From positions 124,001-188,000 of the forward strand of contig JADZFO010000027.1 in assembly GCA_020849855.1 (NCBI GenBank): a DNA stretch of 64,000 nt. Direction: 5' to 3'. Below are positions 54,590-63,866 of this stretch, piece after piece. This DNA is from a bacterium (lineage in GTDB: Bacteria > 4484-113 > JAFGCY01). A program made the translations under genes and the position numbers. Under the pieces are notes generated by a model. It did no database searches. It was not told the origin of the DNA and saw nothing but the letters and a program-made list of their open reading frames with translations. Numbering within the stretch: position 1 is the first letter of the stretch; every line of letters starts with the position of its first letter.

Positions 54590-55942
54590 ATGGACTACAA
54601 TACGCGCCCGATGTCTGACGTGATCAACACCTACAACGACCGCAAGCGCTCCATCCCGGAGCTGGTGCGCATGATCCAGCCCGGCATGCATGCCTACATC
54701 CACAGCAACGCCGGCATTCCGATTGAAATCCTGACCGCGTTCAAGGAGTATGCGCTGCATGAGGAAGGCGCGCACCTGAGGGACCTGACTTTCACCCACC
54801 TGCTGACCCTCGGCCCCCTGCCTTACCTGTGCGCGGAGCTGAAGGAGCGGGTGCGCCATAACTCGCTCTTCGCCGCGGCCAACTGCCGCAACGCGATCAA
54901 CAAGGGCATGGCGGACTGGAACCCGATCCACCTCAGCGACGTGCACCGCCTGATCGACGACAGCGGCTCCCGGCGCGACGCCCGGATGCACATCGACGTC
55001 GCGCTGATCCAGGTCAGCCCGCCGGATGAGCACGGCTTCTGCAGCCTGGGCGTGGCGACGGAGATCCTGCCCACTGTCCTGCGCAAGGCGGACCTGGTGA
55101 TCGCCGAGGTCAACCCGCGGATGCCGCGCGCACTGGGCGAGTGCTTCGTGCATATCTCGCGCATCGACGCGCTGGCAGAGGTGGACCACGAGCTCCCCGA
55201 GCTGCCGCGTGCCGAGATTACCGAGCAGCACATGGCCTGCGGCGCGCATGTCGCCGGCCTGATTGAAGACGGCGACTGCCTGCAGACCGGCATTGGCGGC
55301 CTGCCTGACGCCGTGCTGGGCCTGGTGAAGGACCGCCGCGCGCTGGGCATGCACAGTGAGCTCTTCAGCGACGGCGTGGTGGAACTGGTCGAGGCTGGCG
55401 TGATCACCGGCGAGCGCAAGAACCTGCACCCCGGCAAGGTGGTGGCGGGCTTTGTCATCGGCAGCCAGCGGGTCTACGAGTTCGTCAACGACAACCCGCT
55501 GATCGAGATGCAGCCGCAGAACTATGTCAACGACCCCTTCGTCATCGCTCAGAACGAGAACATGGTGGCGATCAACAGCGCCCTGCAGATCGACCTCACC
55601 GGCCAGGTGGTGGCCGACAGCATGGGGCCGCAGATCGTCAGCGGCTTCGGCGGCCAGGTGGACTTCATGCGCGGCGCGGCGCGGGCAAAGCGCGGCCGCC
55701 CGGTGATCGCCATGCCGGCGACGGCCAAGGGCGGAACGCTCAGCCGCATCGTCGCCCAGCACCCCCAGGGCTATGCGGTCACGACCAGCCGCGCGGATGT
55801 GCGCTGGGTCGCCACCGAGCACGGCATCGTCAACCTCTTCGGCCTGAACATCCGCCAGCGCGCCAAGGCGCTGATCGAACTGGCCGACCCGCAGTTCCGC
55901 GAAGGCCTGCAGGAAGAGGCGATCAAGCTCGGCCTGCTGTAG
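54590..55942 (+). CDS. acetyl-CoA hydrolase/CoA-transferase family protein
   Basis: 450 residues from ATG 54590 (ATAGGAG 9 bases upstream). Family I-type CoA transferase with the catalytic Glu segment GMHSELFSDGVVELVE and GIGGLPDAVL, as in 4-hydroxybutyrate or butyrate:acetyl-CoA transferases and acetyl-CoA hydrolases. C-terminal GFGGQVDFMRGA and THIVSRAD-like AVTTSRADVRWVATEHGIVNL (parts) complete the family. It would move CoA between carboxylic acids in the cytoplasm; the partner acids are unknown. Confidence 0.9.
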   Translation: MDYNTRPMSDVINTYNDRKRSIPELVRMIQPGMHAYIHSNAGIPIEILTAFKEYALHEEGAHLRDLTFTHLLTLGPLPYLCAELKERVRHNSLFAAANCRNAINKGMADWNPIHLSDVHRLIDDSGSRRDARMHIDVALIQVSPPDEHGFCSLGVATEILPTVLRKADLVIAEVNPRMPRALGECFVHISRIDALAEVDHELPELPRAEITEQHMACGAHVAGLIEDGDCLQTGIGGLPDAVLGLVKDRRALGMHSELFSDGVVELVEAGVITGERKNLHPGKVVAGFVIGSQRVYEFVNDNPLIEMQPQNYVNDPFVIAQNENMVAINSALQIDLTGQVVADSMGPQIVSGFGGQVDFMRGAARAKRGRPVIAMPATAKGGTLSRIVAQHPQGYAVTTSRADVRWVATEHGIVNLFGLNIRQRAKALIELADPQFREGLQEEAIKLGLL

Positions 55943-55973
55943 TGGCGCGCGGACCCATGGTTCGTTCTTGACG

Positions 55974-56187
55974 GAGCGCGGGACTGTGTCCCGTAGTCCG
56001 GAATCCGATCCACAGGGAGTAAACCGAGTGAACCGAGTTCACCGAGCTTTGCTTGGATTGCGACTGGACAGCATGGTCTGGCACTTCAAAAACTCGGTTG
56101 ATCTCGGTTAGCCCGGCTCACTCGGTTTAGATCGTGTCTTCAGTTTGCTCTTTGTACAAAAGTCACGGGACGCAGTCCCGTGCTGGC
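55974..56187. repeat. REP elements and decamer inverted repeat, copy 2
   Basis: GGAG-foot REP with stem CGGGACT/TGTCCCG (about 55974-55996). The decamer-built inverted repeat of the 32190-32284 type occupies 56021-56131 and ends with ACTCGGTTTAGATCG, close to its first copy. A further CACGGGAC/GTCCCGTG hairpin is at 56164-56182. Confidence 0.78.
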
Positions 56188-56226
56188 ACTGGAACACTGG
56201 CCCCGCCCATCAAGTACATTGCTTTC

Positions 56227-56856
56227 ATGGGACGACTATTCGACATCTCGCGGCCCATCCAGCCTGAGATCCTGCTGCATCCCGGCGATCCGCGGCCGAT
56301 GCTCTCGCGCTACAAGGACATGGCCCGCGGGGATGACTACAACCTGACCCAGCTGAGCATGAGCATCCATACCGCCACACACTTCGACTTCCCGCAGCAC
56401 ATGGACGCGCATGGCGCGGCCTGCGAGGCAATCCCCCTGGAGCGCTTCATCACCCGCGCGCATGTCGTCGACTGCGGCGCGGCGCCGGAGGTTACCCGCG
56501 AGCAGCTCGAAAGCGTCAAGGTTGAAGCCGGAGACGCTGTGCTGCTAAAGACCCTCAACGGCGAGGCCAGCCAGGACCGCATGCGCAGGCCCTGGGTGAA
56601 CATCGCGCCGGAGGCGGCGCAGTGGTGCGTCGAGCGCAAGGCTGGCATCGTCGGCGCGGACTATATCGAGGTCGAGAGCGGCCTGGAAGAAGGAAAGTAC
56701 CCCGTGCACCACACCCTGCTGGGGGCCGGCATCCTGCTGCTGGAGAACATCGACTTGCGCCAGGTCAGCGCCGGCGTCTACCGCCTTTACTGCTTCCCGC
56801 TGCTGATCCCGGGCTGCGAAGGCAGCCCCTGCCGAGCCGTGCTTGAAGAGCTGTAG
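56227..56856 (+). CDS. cyclase / kynurenine formamidase-like hydrolase, paralogue 3
   Basis: 209 residues starting MGRLFDISRPIQPEILLHPG. The metal signature is altered to HTATHFDFPQHM, compared with HxGTHxDxPxHF in paralogues 1 and 2, but the liganding His and Asp remain. The end pattern ENIDLRQVSAGVYRLYCFPL is conserved. TACATT (56215-56220) lies 6 bases before the ATG. The substrate is unknown and probably differs from that of the tandem pair at 15474-16796. Confidence 0.82.
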   Translation: MGRLFDISRPIQPEILLHPGDPRPMLSRYKDMARGDDYNLTQLSMSIHTATHFDFPQHMDAHGAACEAIPLERFITRAHVVDCGAAPEVTREQLESVKVEAGDAVLLKTLNGEASQDRMRRPWVNIAPEAAQWCVERKAGIVGADYIEVESGLEEGKYPVHHTLLGAGILLLENIDLRQVSAGVYRLYCFPLLIPGCEGSPCRAVLEEL

Positions 56857-56916
56857 GGAAAACAATCCGCGCCCCGTTCTGAGCACCGAGCTGATGCAGG
56901 GCTTCTCAAGCCGCTC

Positions 56917-57885
56917 CTAAGTCCCTGGTTCAGTTGGCGGTGCATTCAGCTCGGCGGCCGGGCGGGGTCTGGCGCTCAGCACCACGGCTAGCCCGGAGAC
57001 GATCACCAGCGCGCCGGCGATGGTCAGCAGACCCGGGTACTCATGCAGCAGCAGCATCGCAATCAGCACGGCGTACAGCGGCTGCGTCTGGTTGAAGAGC
57101 ACCACCTGGCTCACCGGCAGATAGCTCAGCGCGAGCAGGTAGGCATTGCGGGCGAAGACAGGCCCGATCAGCGCGCTGACGACGATCCAGGCCCACTGCT
57201 TCCAGTCCAGGCTTATCGGCCCCGGCTCGACGATCCACCAGCCGGCGAGAAACACTGCGCACAGCAGCCAGCCGCGGATCAACACCAGGCGCGGGATCGC
57301 CACGCTGCGCAGGGCCTGCTTGCCCAGCACCTGCGCCAGGCCCAGGCTGATCGCCGCGCCAAGCAGCAATGCGAAGCCCAGCGCCTCGCCGCTCAGCGCG
57401 GCCCAGCGGATCAGCGCCACGCCGGCGGCGGTGATCGCCACCCCCAGCCACTGCCGCCCGCTGAAGCTCTCGCCCAGCCACCAGAGGCCAAGGCCAATGC
57501 CCACCAGCGCCTCGACGCGGCTGAGGATCGCCGCCACATGGCTCGGCACCAGGTCAATGCCCAGCCACAGCAGGATCACCCCGCTGGCGGAGAAGAGGCA
57601 GTGCCCGAGGATATAGGCCCAGCGGCGCGTGGAGGTTTCGCTGGCCTTGATCCCGGTGCCGCTGGCCTGCAGCTGCGGCATCACATGGCGGTCGCTGAGG
57701 TACCACCAGATTGTGTTGACCGTCGCGGCGATCAGATAGACCAGCGCCGAGAAGCGCCAGGCGCCGAGCCAGCCGAGGATGAACTTGCCGAGCACGAAGT
57801 TCGCCGCCGCCAGCAGGGCGTTGCCCTGGGTCCATAGCAGGCCCGTCTCGAACGTCTTGCTGCGGCCTGCGGCGGGGGAATTCAC
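56917..57885 (-). CDS. EamA/DMT-family transporter
   Basis: 322 residues with about ten hydrophobic segments in two homologous halves, each ending in an EamA-like motif (GVAITAAGVALI; TIAGALVIVSGLAVVL). Members export or import small metabolites. Start GTG 57885, 7 bases after TATCCT (57893-57898). It is divergent from a TetR-type regulator, with a palindrome between them, and is the obvious target of that regulator. Confidence 0.88.
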   Translation of the reverse strand: MNSPAAGRSKTFETGLLWTQGNALLAAANFVLGKFILGWLGAWRFSALVYLIAATVNTIWWYLSDRHVMPQLQASGTGIKASETSTRRWAYILGHCLFSASGVILLWLGIDLVPSHVAAILSRVEALVGIGLGLWWLGESFSGRQWLGVAITAAGVALIRWAALSGEALGFALLLGAAISLGLAQVLGKQALRSVAIPRLVLIRGWLLCAVFLAGWWIVEPGPISLDWKQWAWIVVSALIGPVFARNAYLLALSYLPVSQVVLFNQTQPLYAVLIAMLLLHEYPGLLTIAGALVIVSGLAVVLSARPRPAAELNAPPTEPGT

Positions 57886-57924
57886 GTAAGGGAGGATAGC
57901 AGGGGCGGGGCCTGCTGCAATCCT

Positions 57925-57941
57925 TGTCAGTCACACTGACA
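57925..57941. promoter_or_regulatory. candidate TetR operator
   Basis: Perfect inverted repeat TGTCAGT-CAC-ACTGACA between the divergent transporter and regulator genes. It overlaps the TTGTCA -35 element of the regulator promoter (18 bases before TAGAAT). Confidence 0.7.
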
Positions 57942-57960
57942 TGATGCTAGAATCTCCACA

Positions 57961-58572
57961 GTGGATACAGTCAACACCAAGCGAAGCTATACCAGTCCTC
58001 TGCGCGAGCAGCAGGCCGAGCAGACCCGCGAGCGGATTTTAGAGGCGATGGCCGAGGTCCTGGAGGACGAAAACCTGCAGGAAGTCACCTTCGCCGCCGT
58101 CGCCAAGCAGGCCATGGTCTCCGAGCGCACGGTCTACCGCCACTTTCCCACGAAGGAAGACCTGCAGACCGCTTTTTACTGGTGGGTCAACAAGCAGATC
58201 GGCATGAGCCAGTATCCCCAGAGCCCCGAAGACCTGGTCTCCATGCCGCCGGTGGTCTTTGAAGGCTTCGACCGCTATGAGCAGATGGTGCGCGCCCATA
58301 TGCGCAGCCACGCCGGTGAGGAGCTGCGCGAGAAGCAGGTTCAGGGCCGCCAGCAGGCCTACCGCAAGATGCTCTCTGAAGTCATGGAGGGCCTGCCGAA
58401 CAAGCAGCAGCTCGCCGCCTATGCCGTGCTGCAGCTGCTCTTCAGCCCGCGGGCCTGGGAATCCATGAAGGAGAACTGGGGCCTGACGGGCAAGCAGGCC
58501 GGCCAGGCCAGCGCCTGGGCCATCAGCGTGCTGCTGCGCGAGTTGGCCGCTATGAAGGCCGCCGCGAAGTAG
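57961..58572 (+). CDS. TetR-family transcriptional regulator
   Basis: 203 residues. N-terminal helix-turn-helix in the segment TRERILEAMAEVLEDENLQE and VTFAAVAKQAMVSERTVYRHF, then a ligand-binding helical domain. Start GTG 57961, 7 bases after TAGAAT (57948-57953), a leaderless start. It probably represses itself and the divergent EamA transporter by binding the palindrome at 57925-57941. Confidence 0.92.
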   Translation: MDTVNTKRSYTSPLREQQAEQTRERILEAMAEVLEDENLQEVTFAAVAKQAMVSERTVYRHFPTKEDLQTAFYWWVNKQIGMSQYPQSPEDLVSMPPVVFEGFDRYEQMVRAHMRSHAGEELREKQVQGRQQAYRKMLSEVMEGLPNKQQLAAYAVLQLLFSPRAWESMKENWGLTGKQAGQASAWAISVLLRELAAMKAAAK

Positions 58573-58677
58573 GTCTGCACTGCCAGCCTCTCAGCCCAGC
58601 TGACCGGCCCGCCAGCCGACATGATGCCCTGCGCGGAACATTGCTGAGCTGGCGCGGTCTGAACAAAAGCCATCACG

Positions 58678-58710
58678 GGGCGGCTAAGTACTAGCCGCCC
58701 ATTGTTTTTG
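58678..58710 (+). terminator. rho-independent terminator of the TetR gene
   Basis: A 9-bp stem GGGCGGCTA/TAGCCGCCC with an AGTAC loop is followed by ATTGTTTTTG. Confidence 0.88.
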
Positions 58711-58819
58711 CCATGCGCGCCCGCTGTGACGCCAGGCCGGCCCGCCTGAAACAGGCAGTCTCAACCGCCCGTCCAAGCACATCCACGGCCATATTCACAG
58801 CACATCCCGCCGCTCAGGC

Positions 58820-58848
58820 TTGACTTTAGCCCTGTGGATAGTTATACT
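58820..58848 (+). promoter_or_regulatory. promoter of the small ORF upstream of nrdJ, with DnaA-box-like site
   Basis: TTGACT (58820-58825), 17-base spacer, TATACT (58843-58848). The spacer contains TGTGGATAG (58834-58842), the complement of a one-mismatch DnaA box. Further boxes are ATATCCACA (58927-58935) and the perfect TTATCCACA (58950-58958). Confidence 0.65.
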
Positions 58849-58854
58849 ATGCAT

Positions 58855-59256
58855 GTGTGTAGTGTTTCTATCAGGGGCCGTCGCATGAAAGCTGCCGATA
58901 CGCAGAGTATCTACACAGGCGAGTGTATATCCACAGCAGAAGCCGGGGCTTATCCACAAAGTTGTCCCCAAAAGGGCTTGCCGGAGAGCTACCGCTGTGA
59001 TAATTTAACAGCCCGAGCCGCTGCGGAGAACGAGGCGTCACAGGACGCCGTTTATCCCGGAGCCGGTGCTACTGGAGATTTCCAGGACAGCCGGCAAAGG
59101 GCGGCCCGGAGGCATGAAGCGGGAGTGGCTGCTGCTGCGGACTGGCGCCCCTGGGCTGATCCGTCACTGCGGGATGTCTATGCCCCCTTCATTCCAGAGT
59201 TGAATGAACGACTGGTCTGTATCCCGGGACTCCATTGCCCGGGATGCGGCGACTGA
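58855..59256 (+). CDS. small unknown protein (133 residues)
   Basis: I do not recognise it. The GTG start lies exactly 6 bases after the -10 box of a strong promoter, which is the best evidence that it is a gene. It contains several Cys, including CIPGLHCPGCG close to the C-terminus, suggesting metal binding. No signal peptide is present. Its last codons overlap an ATCCCGGG/CCCGGGAT hairpin, so it might instead be, or double as, the leader transcript of nrdJ. Codon use is not strongly typical. Confidence 0.45.
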   Translation: MCSVSIRGRRMKAADTQSIYTGECISTAEAGAYPQSCPQKGLPESYRCDNLTARAAAENEASQDAVYPGAGATGDFQDSRQRAARRHEAGVAAAADWRPWADPSLRDVYAPFIPELNERLVCIPGLHCPGCGD

Positions 59257-59470
59257 CTGTGGGGGGCCTGTAAGGCGGCCCGGGCAAACACGGGCATGGA
59301 TGCTTGCTTGCACTTCAGGAACACCCCCCTTGGCTGCGCACGCAGCTGCCGTCAGCCCCTGACGGAAATCGGCCCGCGGGCCGCGCTGGTTTTGCAACGG
59401 TAGGCGGAAAAGGGACAGGAAGAAAGGCAGAAAAACAGGATTTGGAGTCCGAAAGTCGGATAATCCTGTT
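59221..59470 (+). promoter_or_regulatory. structured leader region of nrdJ
   Basis: Four hairpins precede the start codon: ATCCCGGG/CCCGGGAT (59221-59245), CCGTCAG/CTGACGG (59349-59365), GGCCCGCGGGCC (59371-59382), and a nested hairpin with outer stem AACAGGATT/AATCCTGTT (59434-59470) and inner TCCGA/TCGGA. The last ends directly at the GGAGG ribosome binding site. No cobalamin-riboswitch B12 box is recognisable. Confidence 0.55.
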
Positions 59471-59481
59471 GGAGGCGGTTC

Positions 59482-62400
59482 ATGAAAGTTGAGCGCTACT
59501 TCACGCGGACTGGGCAGTCCCCCTATGACATGGTCAAATGGTCACGGCGTGACTGCGTGATCACAAACCCGGACGGCAGTGTTGTCTTCCAGATGACCGG
59601 CGCCGAGATCCCTGAGCAGTGGAGCCAGCTGGCCACGGACATCATGGTCAGCAAGTACTTCCGCAAGGCCGGTGTGCCCCAGACCGACGAGGACGGCAAC
59701 TACCGCTTCGACGAGAACGGCGACAAGGTCCTGGGCCCCGAGCGCTCCGTGCGCCAGGTTGTGCACCGCATGGCCGGCTGCTGGCGCTACTGGGGCGAGA
59801 AGTTTGGCTACTTCGACAGCGCCGAGGACGCCCAGGCTTTCTACGACGAAATCGCCTACACCATGCTGACCCAGATGGCCGCGCCCAACAGCCCGCAGTG
59901 GTTCAACACCGGCCTGCACTGGGCCTATGGCATCAACGGCCCCGCCCAGGGCCACTACTATGTCGACCCCGCCAGCGGCGAGGTCAAGCGCTCCGAAGAC
60001 GCCTACACGCATCCCCAGCCCCACGCCTGCTTCATCCAGAGCGTCTCCGACGACCTGGTCAATGAAGGCGGCATCATGGACCTCTGGGTCCGCGAGGCCC
60101 GGCTCTTCAAGTACGGCTCCGGCACCGGCACCAACTTCTCCGGCCTGCGCGGCGACGGCGAGCCCCTTTCCGGCGGCGGTGTATCCAGCGGCCTGATGAG
60201 CTTCCTGAAGATCGGCGACCGCGCCGCGGCCGCGATCAAGAGTGGCGGCACGACGCGCCGCGCCGCCAAGATGGTTTGCCTGGACATCGACCACCCGGAT
60301 ATCGAGAAGTTCGTCAACTGGAAGGTCGAGGAAGAGGACAAGGTCGCCGCGCTGGTGGCCGGCTCCAAGGGCCGCTACAACACCAGCTATGAAGGCGAGG
60401 CCTATGTCACGGTCTCGGGCCAGAACAGCAACAACTCCGTGCGCCTGAGCAACGAGTTCCTGGATGCCGTCATCTCCGACACCGACTGGCACCTGCGCTG
60501 GCGCACCGACGGCCGGGTCTGCAAGACCCTCAAGGCGCGCGAGCTCTGGGACAAGATCGGCTATGCCGCCTGGCGCTGCGCTGACCCAGGCGTGCAGTTT
60601 GATTCCACCATCAACGAATGGCACACCTGCCCGCAGAGCGGCCGCATCAATGCCTCCAACCCCTGCAGCGAGTACATGTTCCTCGACGACACGGCCTGCA
60701 ACCTGGCGTCGATCAACCTGCTGACCCTGCTGGACGAGCGCACCGGCCGCTTTGACATCCAGGCTTACCGCCACGCCATCCGCATCTGGACCATCGTGCT
60801 GGAGATCAGCGTGCTGATGGCCCAGTTCCCCAGCTATGAGATCGCCCGCAAGAGCTTCGATTTCCGCACTCTGGGCCTCGGCTATGCCAACCTCGGCACC
60901 TGCCTGATGGTCCTGGGCATCCCCTATGACAGCGAGAAGGGCCGCGCCATCGGCGGCGCTCTGGCCTCCATCATGACCGGCTGCAGCTATGCCGCCAGCG
61001 CAGAGATGGCGGCGCAGCTTGGCGCCTTTGCCCAGTACGGCCTGAACCGGGAAGACATGCTGCGCGTGATGCGCAACCACCGCCGCGCGGCCTACAACAC
61101 GGACAGGCATGACTACGAAGGCCTGACGATCCCCCCGCAGGGCCTCGACGACAAGGCCTGCCCCGCGGACCTGCTGGTGGCCGCCCGCCACGCCTGGGAT
61201 GAGGCGCTGGAGCTGGGCGAGGAGCATGGCTACCGCAACGCGCAGACCACCGTCATTGCACCCACCGGGACTATCGGCCTGCTGATGGACTGCGACACCA
61301 CGGGTGTCGAGCCGGATTTCGCCCTGGTCAAGTTCAAGAAACTGGCCGGCGGCGGTTATTTCAAGATCGTCAACCAGAGCCTGCCGCGCGCCCTGGCCGC
61401 CCTGAGCTACAGCCAGGAGGAGATCAGCCGCATCATCACTTATGTGATCGGCTCCTCCAGCTTTGAGTTCGCGCCGCACGTCAACCGCGAAAGCCTGCTG
61501 GCCAAGGGCCTGCAGGAGGCTGAAATCAGCCGTCTGGAGTCCCTGCTTCCGGGCATGTTTGAGCTGGCCCACGCCTTCGGCGTATACACGGTGGGCGAGG
61601 ACTGCCTGCGCCGTCTGGGCTTCTCTGAGGCGGTCTGGCAGAAGCCGGGCTTCAACCTGCTGCGTGAGCTGGGCTTCAGCCGCGAGCAGATCGAGGAAGC
61701 CAACGACCACATCTGCGGCATGATGACCATTGAGGGCGCCCCGGCCCTGAAGGCCGAGCACCTGCCGGTCTTTGACTGCGCCAACCGCTGCGGCAAGCAC
61801 GGCCAGCGCTTCATCCACCACGAGGGCCACATCCGCATGCTGGGCGCTGTGCAGCCCTTCATCAGCGGCGCGATCAGCAAGACCATCAACATGCCAAACG
61901 AGGTCAGCGTTGAGGACATCCAGGACAGCTACATGCTTTCCTGGCGCCTGGGCCTCAAGGCCAACGCGCTTTACCGCGATGGCTGCAAGCTGAGCCAGCC
62001 CCTGAGCACCAAGAGCGACACGGAAGACAAGGACGAGAAGAAGGAAGAGAAGACCCTTGAGGTCGCGCTCGCGGCCAAGCCCGAGCCGCAGAAGATGCCG
62101 GTCAGCCCGCGCGAGGCGATGGCGCTGCAGATCCACGCGCCGATCCGTCGCCCGCTGCCCAAGAAGCGCAAGGGCTATACGGTGGAAGCCCGCGTCGGCG
62201 GCCACAAGATCTATCTGCGCACCGGCGACTACGAAGACGGCAGCCTCGGCGAGATCTTCATCGACATGCACAAGGAAGGCGCGGCCTTCCGCAGCCTGAT
62301 GAACTGCTTTGCCATCGCCGTCTCCAAGGGCCTGCAGTACGGCGTGCCGCTGGAGGAGTTCGTGGAGACCTTCGTCTTCACCCGCTTCGAGCCCTCCGGC

Positions 62401-62925
62401 GTCTGCGACCATCCGAACATCAAGTTCGCCAACAGCGTGATCGACTTCATCTTCCGCGAGCTGGGCATGACCTACATGGGCCGCACGGACTTTGTCCAGG
62501 TCAAGCCCGCGGATGGCATCAGCGAGCAGCAGGCGGTGGCCGAGGGCCTTCCGGCGGGCAGCGCCCCGCGCCTTGAGCCCAAGCCGCAGAAGAGCGCCAG
62601 CCAGGTTGCGCGTGAACAGCGCAGCGCGGCCAAGGCGGCCGAGAGCGAGCCGGCCGCGGAGGCGGACCTGGACGACTACCTGGCGTCATCCGGCACGGCG
62701 AACGGCAATGGCCACGGGCACAGCAACGGTAATGGCAATGGCAACGGCGGTCACGCCCTGGCCTCAGACCCGGCTGCTGTGGCGGTCAGCATGAGCGCGC
62801 TGGATGAGCAGATGTCCTCGCTGATGGGCGACGCGCCCTTCTGCGACCTCTGCGGCCATACGACAGTGCGCAACGGCTCCTGCTATAAGTGCCTGAACTG
62901 CGGCAACAGCCAGGGCTGCAGCTAA
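59482..62925 (+). CDS. nrdJ: adenosylcobalamin-dependent (class II) ribonucleotide reductase
   Basis: 1147 residues. It reduces ribonucleotides to deoxyribonucleotides with a B12-derived radical, without oxygen. The N-terminal region starts [11 protein letters not shown]; the active site segment is [18 protein letters not shown], with the substrate loop [11 protein letters not shown] and [21 protein letters not shown] Gly/Asn/His-rich low-complexity linker (~1065-1090) joins a C-terminal tail with zinc-binding [21 protein letters not shown]. The ATG has GGAGG 6 bases upstream, so it is not leaderless. Confidence 0.97.
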   Translation: MKVERYFTRTGQSPYDMVKWSRRDCVITNPDGSVVFQMTGAEIPEQWSQLATDIMVSKYFRKAGVPQTDEDGNYRFDENGDKVLGPERSVRQVVHRMAGCWRYWGEKFGYFDSAEDAQAFYDEIAYTMLTQMAAPNSPQWFNTGLHWAYGINGPAQGHYYVDPASGEVKRSEDAYTHPQPHACFIQSVSDDLVNEGGIMDLWVREARLFKYGSGTGTNFSGLRGDGEPLSGGGVSSGLMSFLKIGDRAAAAIKSGGTTRRAAKMVCLDIDHPDIEKFVNWKVEEEDKVAALVAGSKGRYNTSYEGEAYVTVSGQNSNNSVRLSNEFLDAVISDTDWHLRWRTDGRVCKTLKARELWDKIGYAAWRCADPGVQFDSTINEWHTCPQSGRINASNPCSEYMFLDDTACNLASINLLTLLDERTGRFDIQAYRHAIRIWTIVLEISVLMAQFPSYEIARKSFDFRTLGLGYANLGTCLMVLGIPYDSEKGRAIGGALASIMTGCSYAASAEMAAQLGAFAQYGLNREDMLRVMRNHRRAAYNTDRHDYEGLTIPPQGLDDKACPADLLVAARHAWDEALELGEEHGYRNAQTTVIAPTGTIGLLMDCDTTGVEPDFALVKFKKLAGGGYFKIVNQSLPRALAALSYSQEEISRIITYVIGSSSFEFAPHVNRESLLAKGLQEAEISRLESLLPGMFELAHAFGVYTVGEDCLRRLGFSEAVWQKPGFNLLRELGFSREQIEEANDHICGMMTIEGAPALKAEHLPVFDCANRCGKHGQRFIHHEGHIRMLGAVQPFISGAISKTINMPNEVSVEDIQDSYMLSWRLGLKANALYRDGCKLSQPLSTKSDTEDKDEKKEEKTLEVALAAKPEPQKMPVSPREAMALQIHAPIRRPLPKKRKGYTVEARVGGHKIYLRTGDYEDGSLGEIFIDMHKEGAAFRSLMNCFAIAVSKGLQYGVPLEEFVETFVFTRFEPSGVCDHPNIKFANSVIDFIFRELGMTYMGRTDFVQVKPADGISEQQAVAEGLPAGSAPRLEPKPQKSASQVAREQRSAAKAAESEPAAEADLDDYLASSGTANGNGHGHSNGNGNGNGGHALASDPAAVAVSMSALDEQMSSLMGDAPFCDLCGHTTVRNGSCYKCLNCGNSQGCS

Positions 62926-63017
62926 TGTTTGACGCTGCAAGTGTGCGTTGAATAAGAGCGAGGACGGAAACGTGAATGCCAACGGCGAAGGAAGGCTCGA
63001 GGCAGGGGAGTAATTCA

Positions 63018-63767
63018 GTGGGAGTGTTTCAAAGGTCGTTTCTTTGTCAGATAGACGGCTTCGTTAGATACTTGGCGGCAACTTGCCAAAGCAGCAGGCT
63101 ACGGACTGTGCGCTACGAAGCTGCCAGGGCTTCAAAGTACCACCGTAGTGATGACGCGCTTGGATTCTTGATCGAGGAGGCAAACAAGCACATTGCGTTC
63201 GTGCAAAGAGACAGCCCACTCCATCGGGATGTCTTTGAAGAGACGGGTCATCAGCATGATTACATTAATTTTCATTGTCGCTTGACCAAGCATGACCCGG
63301 CGTCTAAACCTGAGTTGACTAGCGTGCCTCATAGCCTAGAAGCACTTCTAACGAATTCACAGCTGAAACGGTCCTGGCGTGTAGATCCAGAAAACTACAT
63401 CAAGACACAAATGGGCTTATCAGTTAGACTGTCTCGACTTGACATTGCCGTATGGCCAGTTCACTGGGTTCGCAAGCAATCACGAGAATACCAGTGGTTT
63501 AACTGTACTGGACAAAGATTGGATCATGATACAGTCGAAATGATTAGGGCCATTATGTTTGAGGCGCTTCGCAGGAAGGAAGACTTGGTACCGCAAAGCT
63601 GCATAGTGATTGACCCATTTGACAATGTTGTTTGGCGCAATGATTATGATCATTACGCTGTGATTAGACGCGCAGACTATTGGGCCTCACAGTTCGCTGA
63701 CGACTGGGAATCGCTTTCCCGTGATCTTAATGACACCTTGCGAAAGTTTGCGGTAGGTGGAAGCTAA
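63018..63767 (+). CDS. unknown protein, lower-GC gene
   Basis: 249 residues from GTG 63018 (AGGGGAG 7 bases upstream); ATG 62976 is an alternative that adds 14 residues. I recognise no family. It is rich in Trp, His and charged residues and looks soluble (QHDYINFHCRL, SREYQWFNCTGQ). The base composition is clearly lower in GC than nrdJ next to it, so recent acquisition is likely. A second low-GC gene begins 100 bases downstream. Confidence 0.6.
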   Translation: MGVFQRSFLCQIDGFVRYLAATCQSSRLRTVRYEAARASKYHRSDDALGFLIEEANKHIAFVQRDSPLHRDVFEETGHQHDYINFHCRLTKHDPASKPELTSVPHSLEALLTNSQLKRSWRVDPENYIKTQMGLSVRLSRLDIAVWPVHWVRKQSREYQWFNCTGQRLDHDTVEMIRAIMFEALRRKEDLVPQSCIVIDPFDNVVWRNDYDHYAVIRRADYWASQFADDWESLSRDLNDTLRKFAVGGS

Positions 63768-63866
63768 TAGATGCCAATGGAGTTCCTTTTAGCTTTGTAA
63801 TGAGATGAGGATGAGTCTCAATGCCGGCGGTGACATAAATCAAGGTAATTTCTAAGGAGGTGTATT

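Noticed and set aside
58834-58958. Chromosomal origin of replication (DnaA boxes)
   Set aside because: Only three boxes, no AT-rich unwinding region and no dnaA or dnaN nearby. A regulatory role is more likely.
59000-59480. Cobalamin riboswitch upstream of nrdJ
   Set aside because: I looked for the B12 box and conserved core words and did not find them. The leader is recorded as an unassigned structured region.
59542-62412. Long open frame of 956 codons on the minus strand opposite nrdJ
   Set aside because: It is a high-GC antisense shadow. The plus-strand frame has all nrdJ motifs; the antisense protein is Ala/Val/Leu/Gly/His-rich with no family features.
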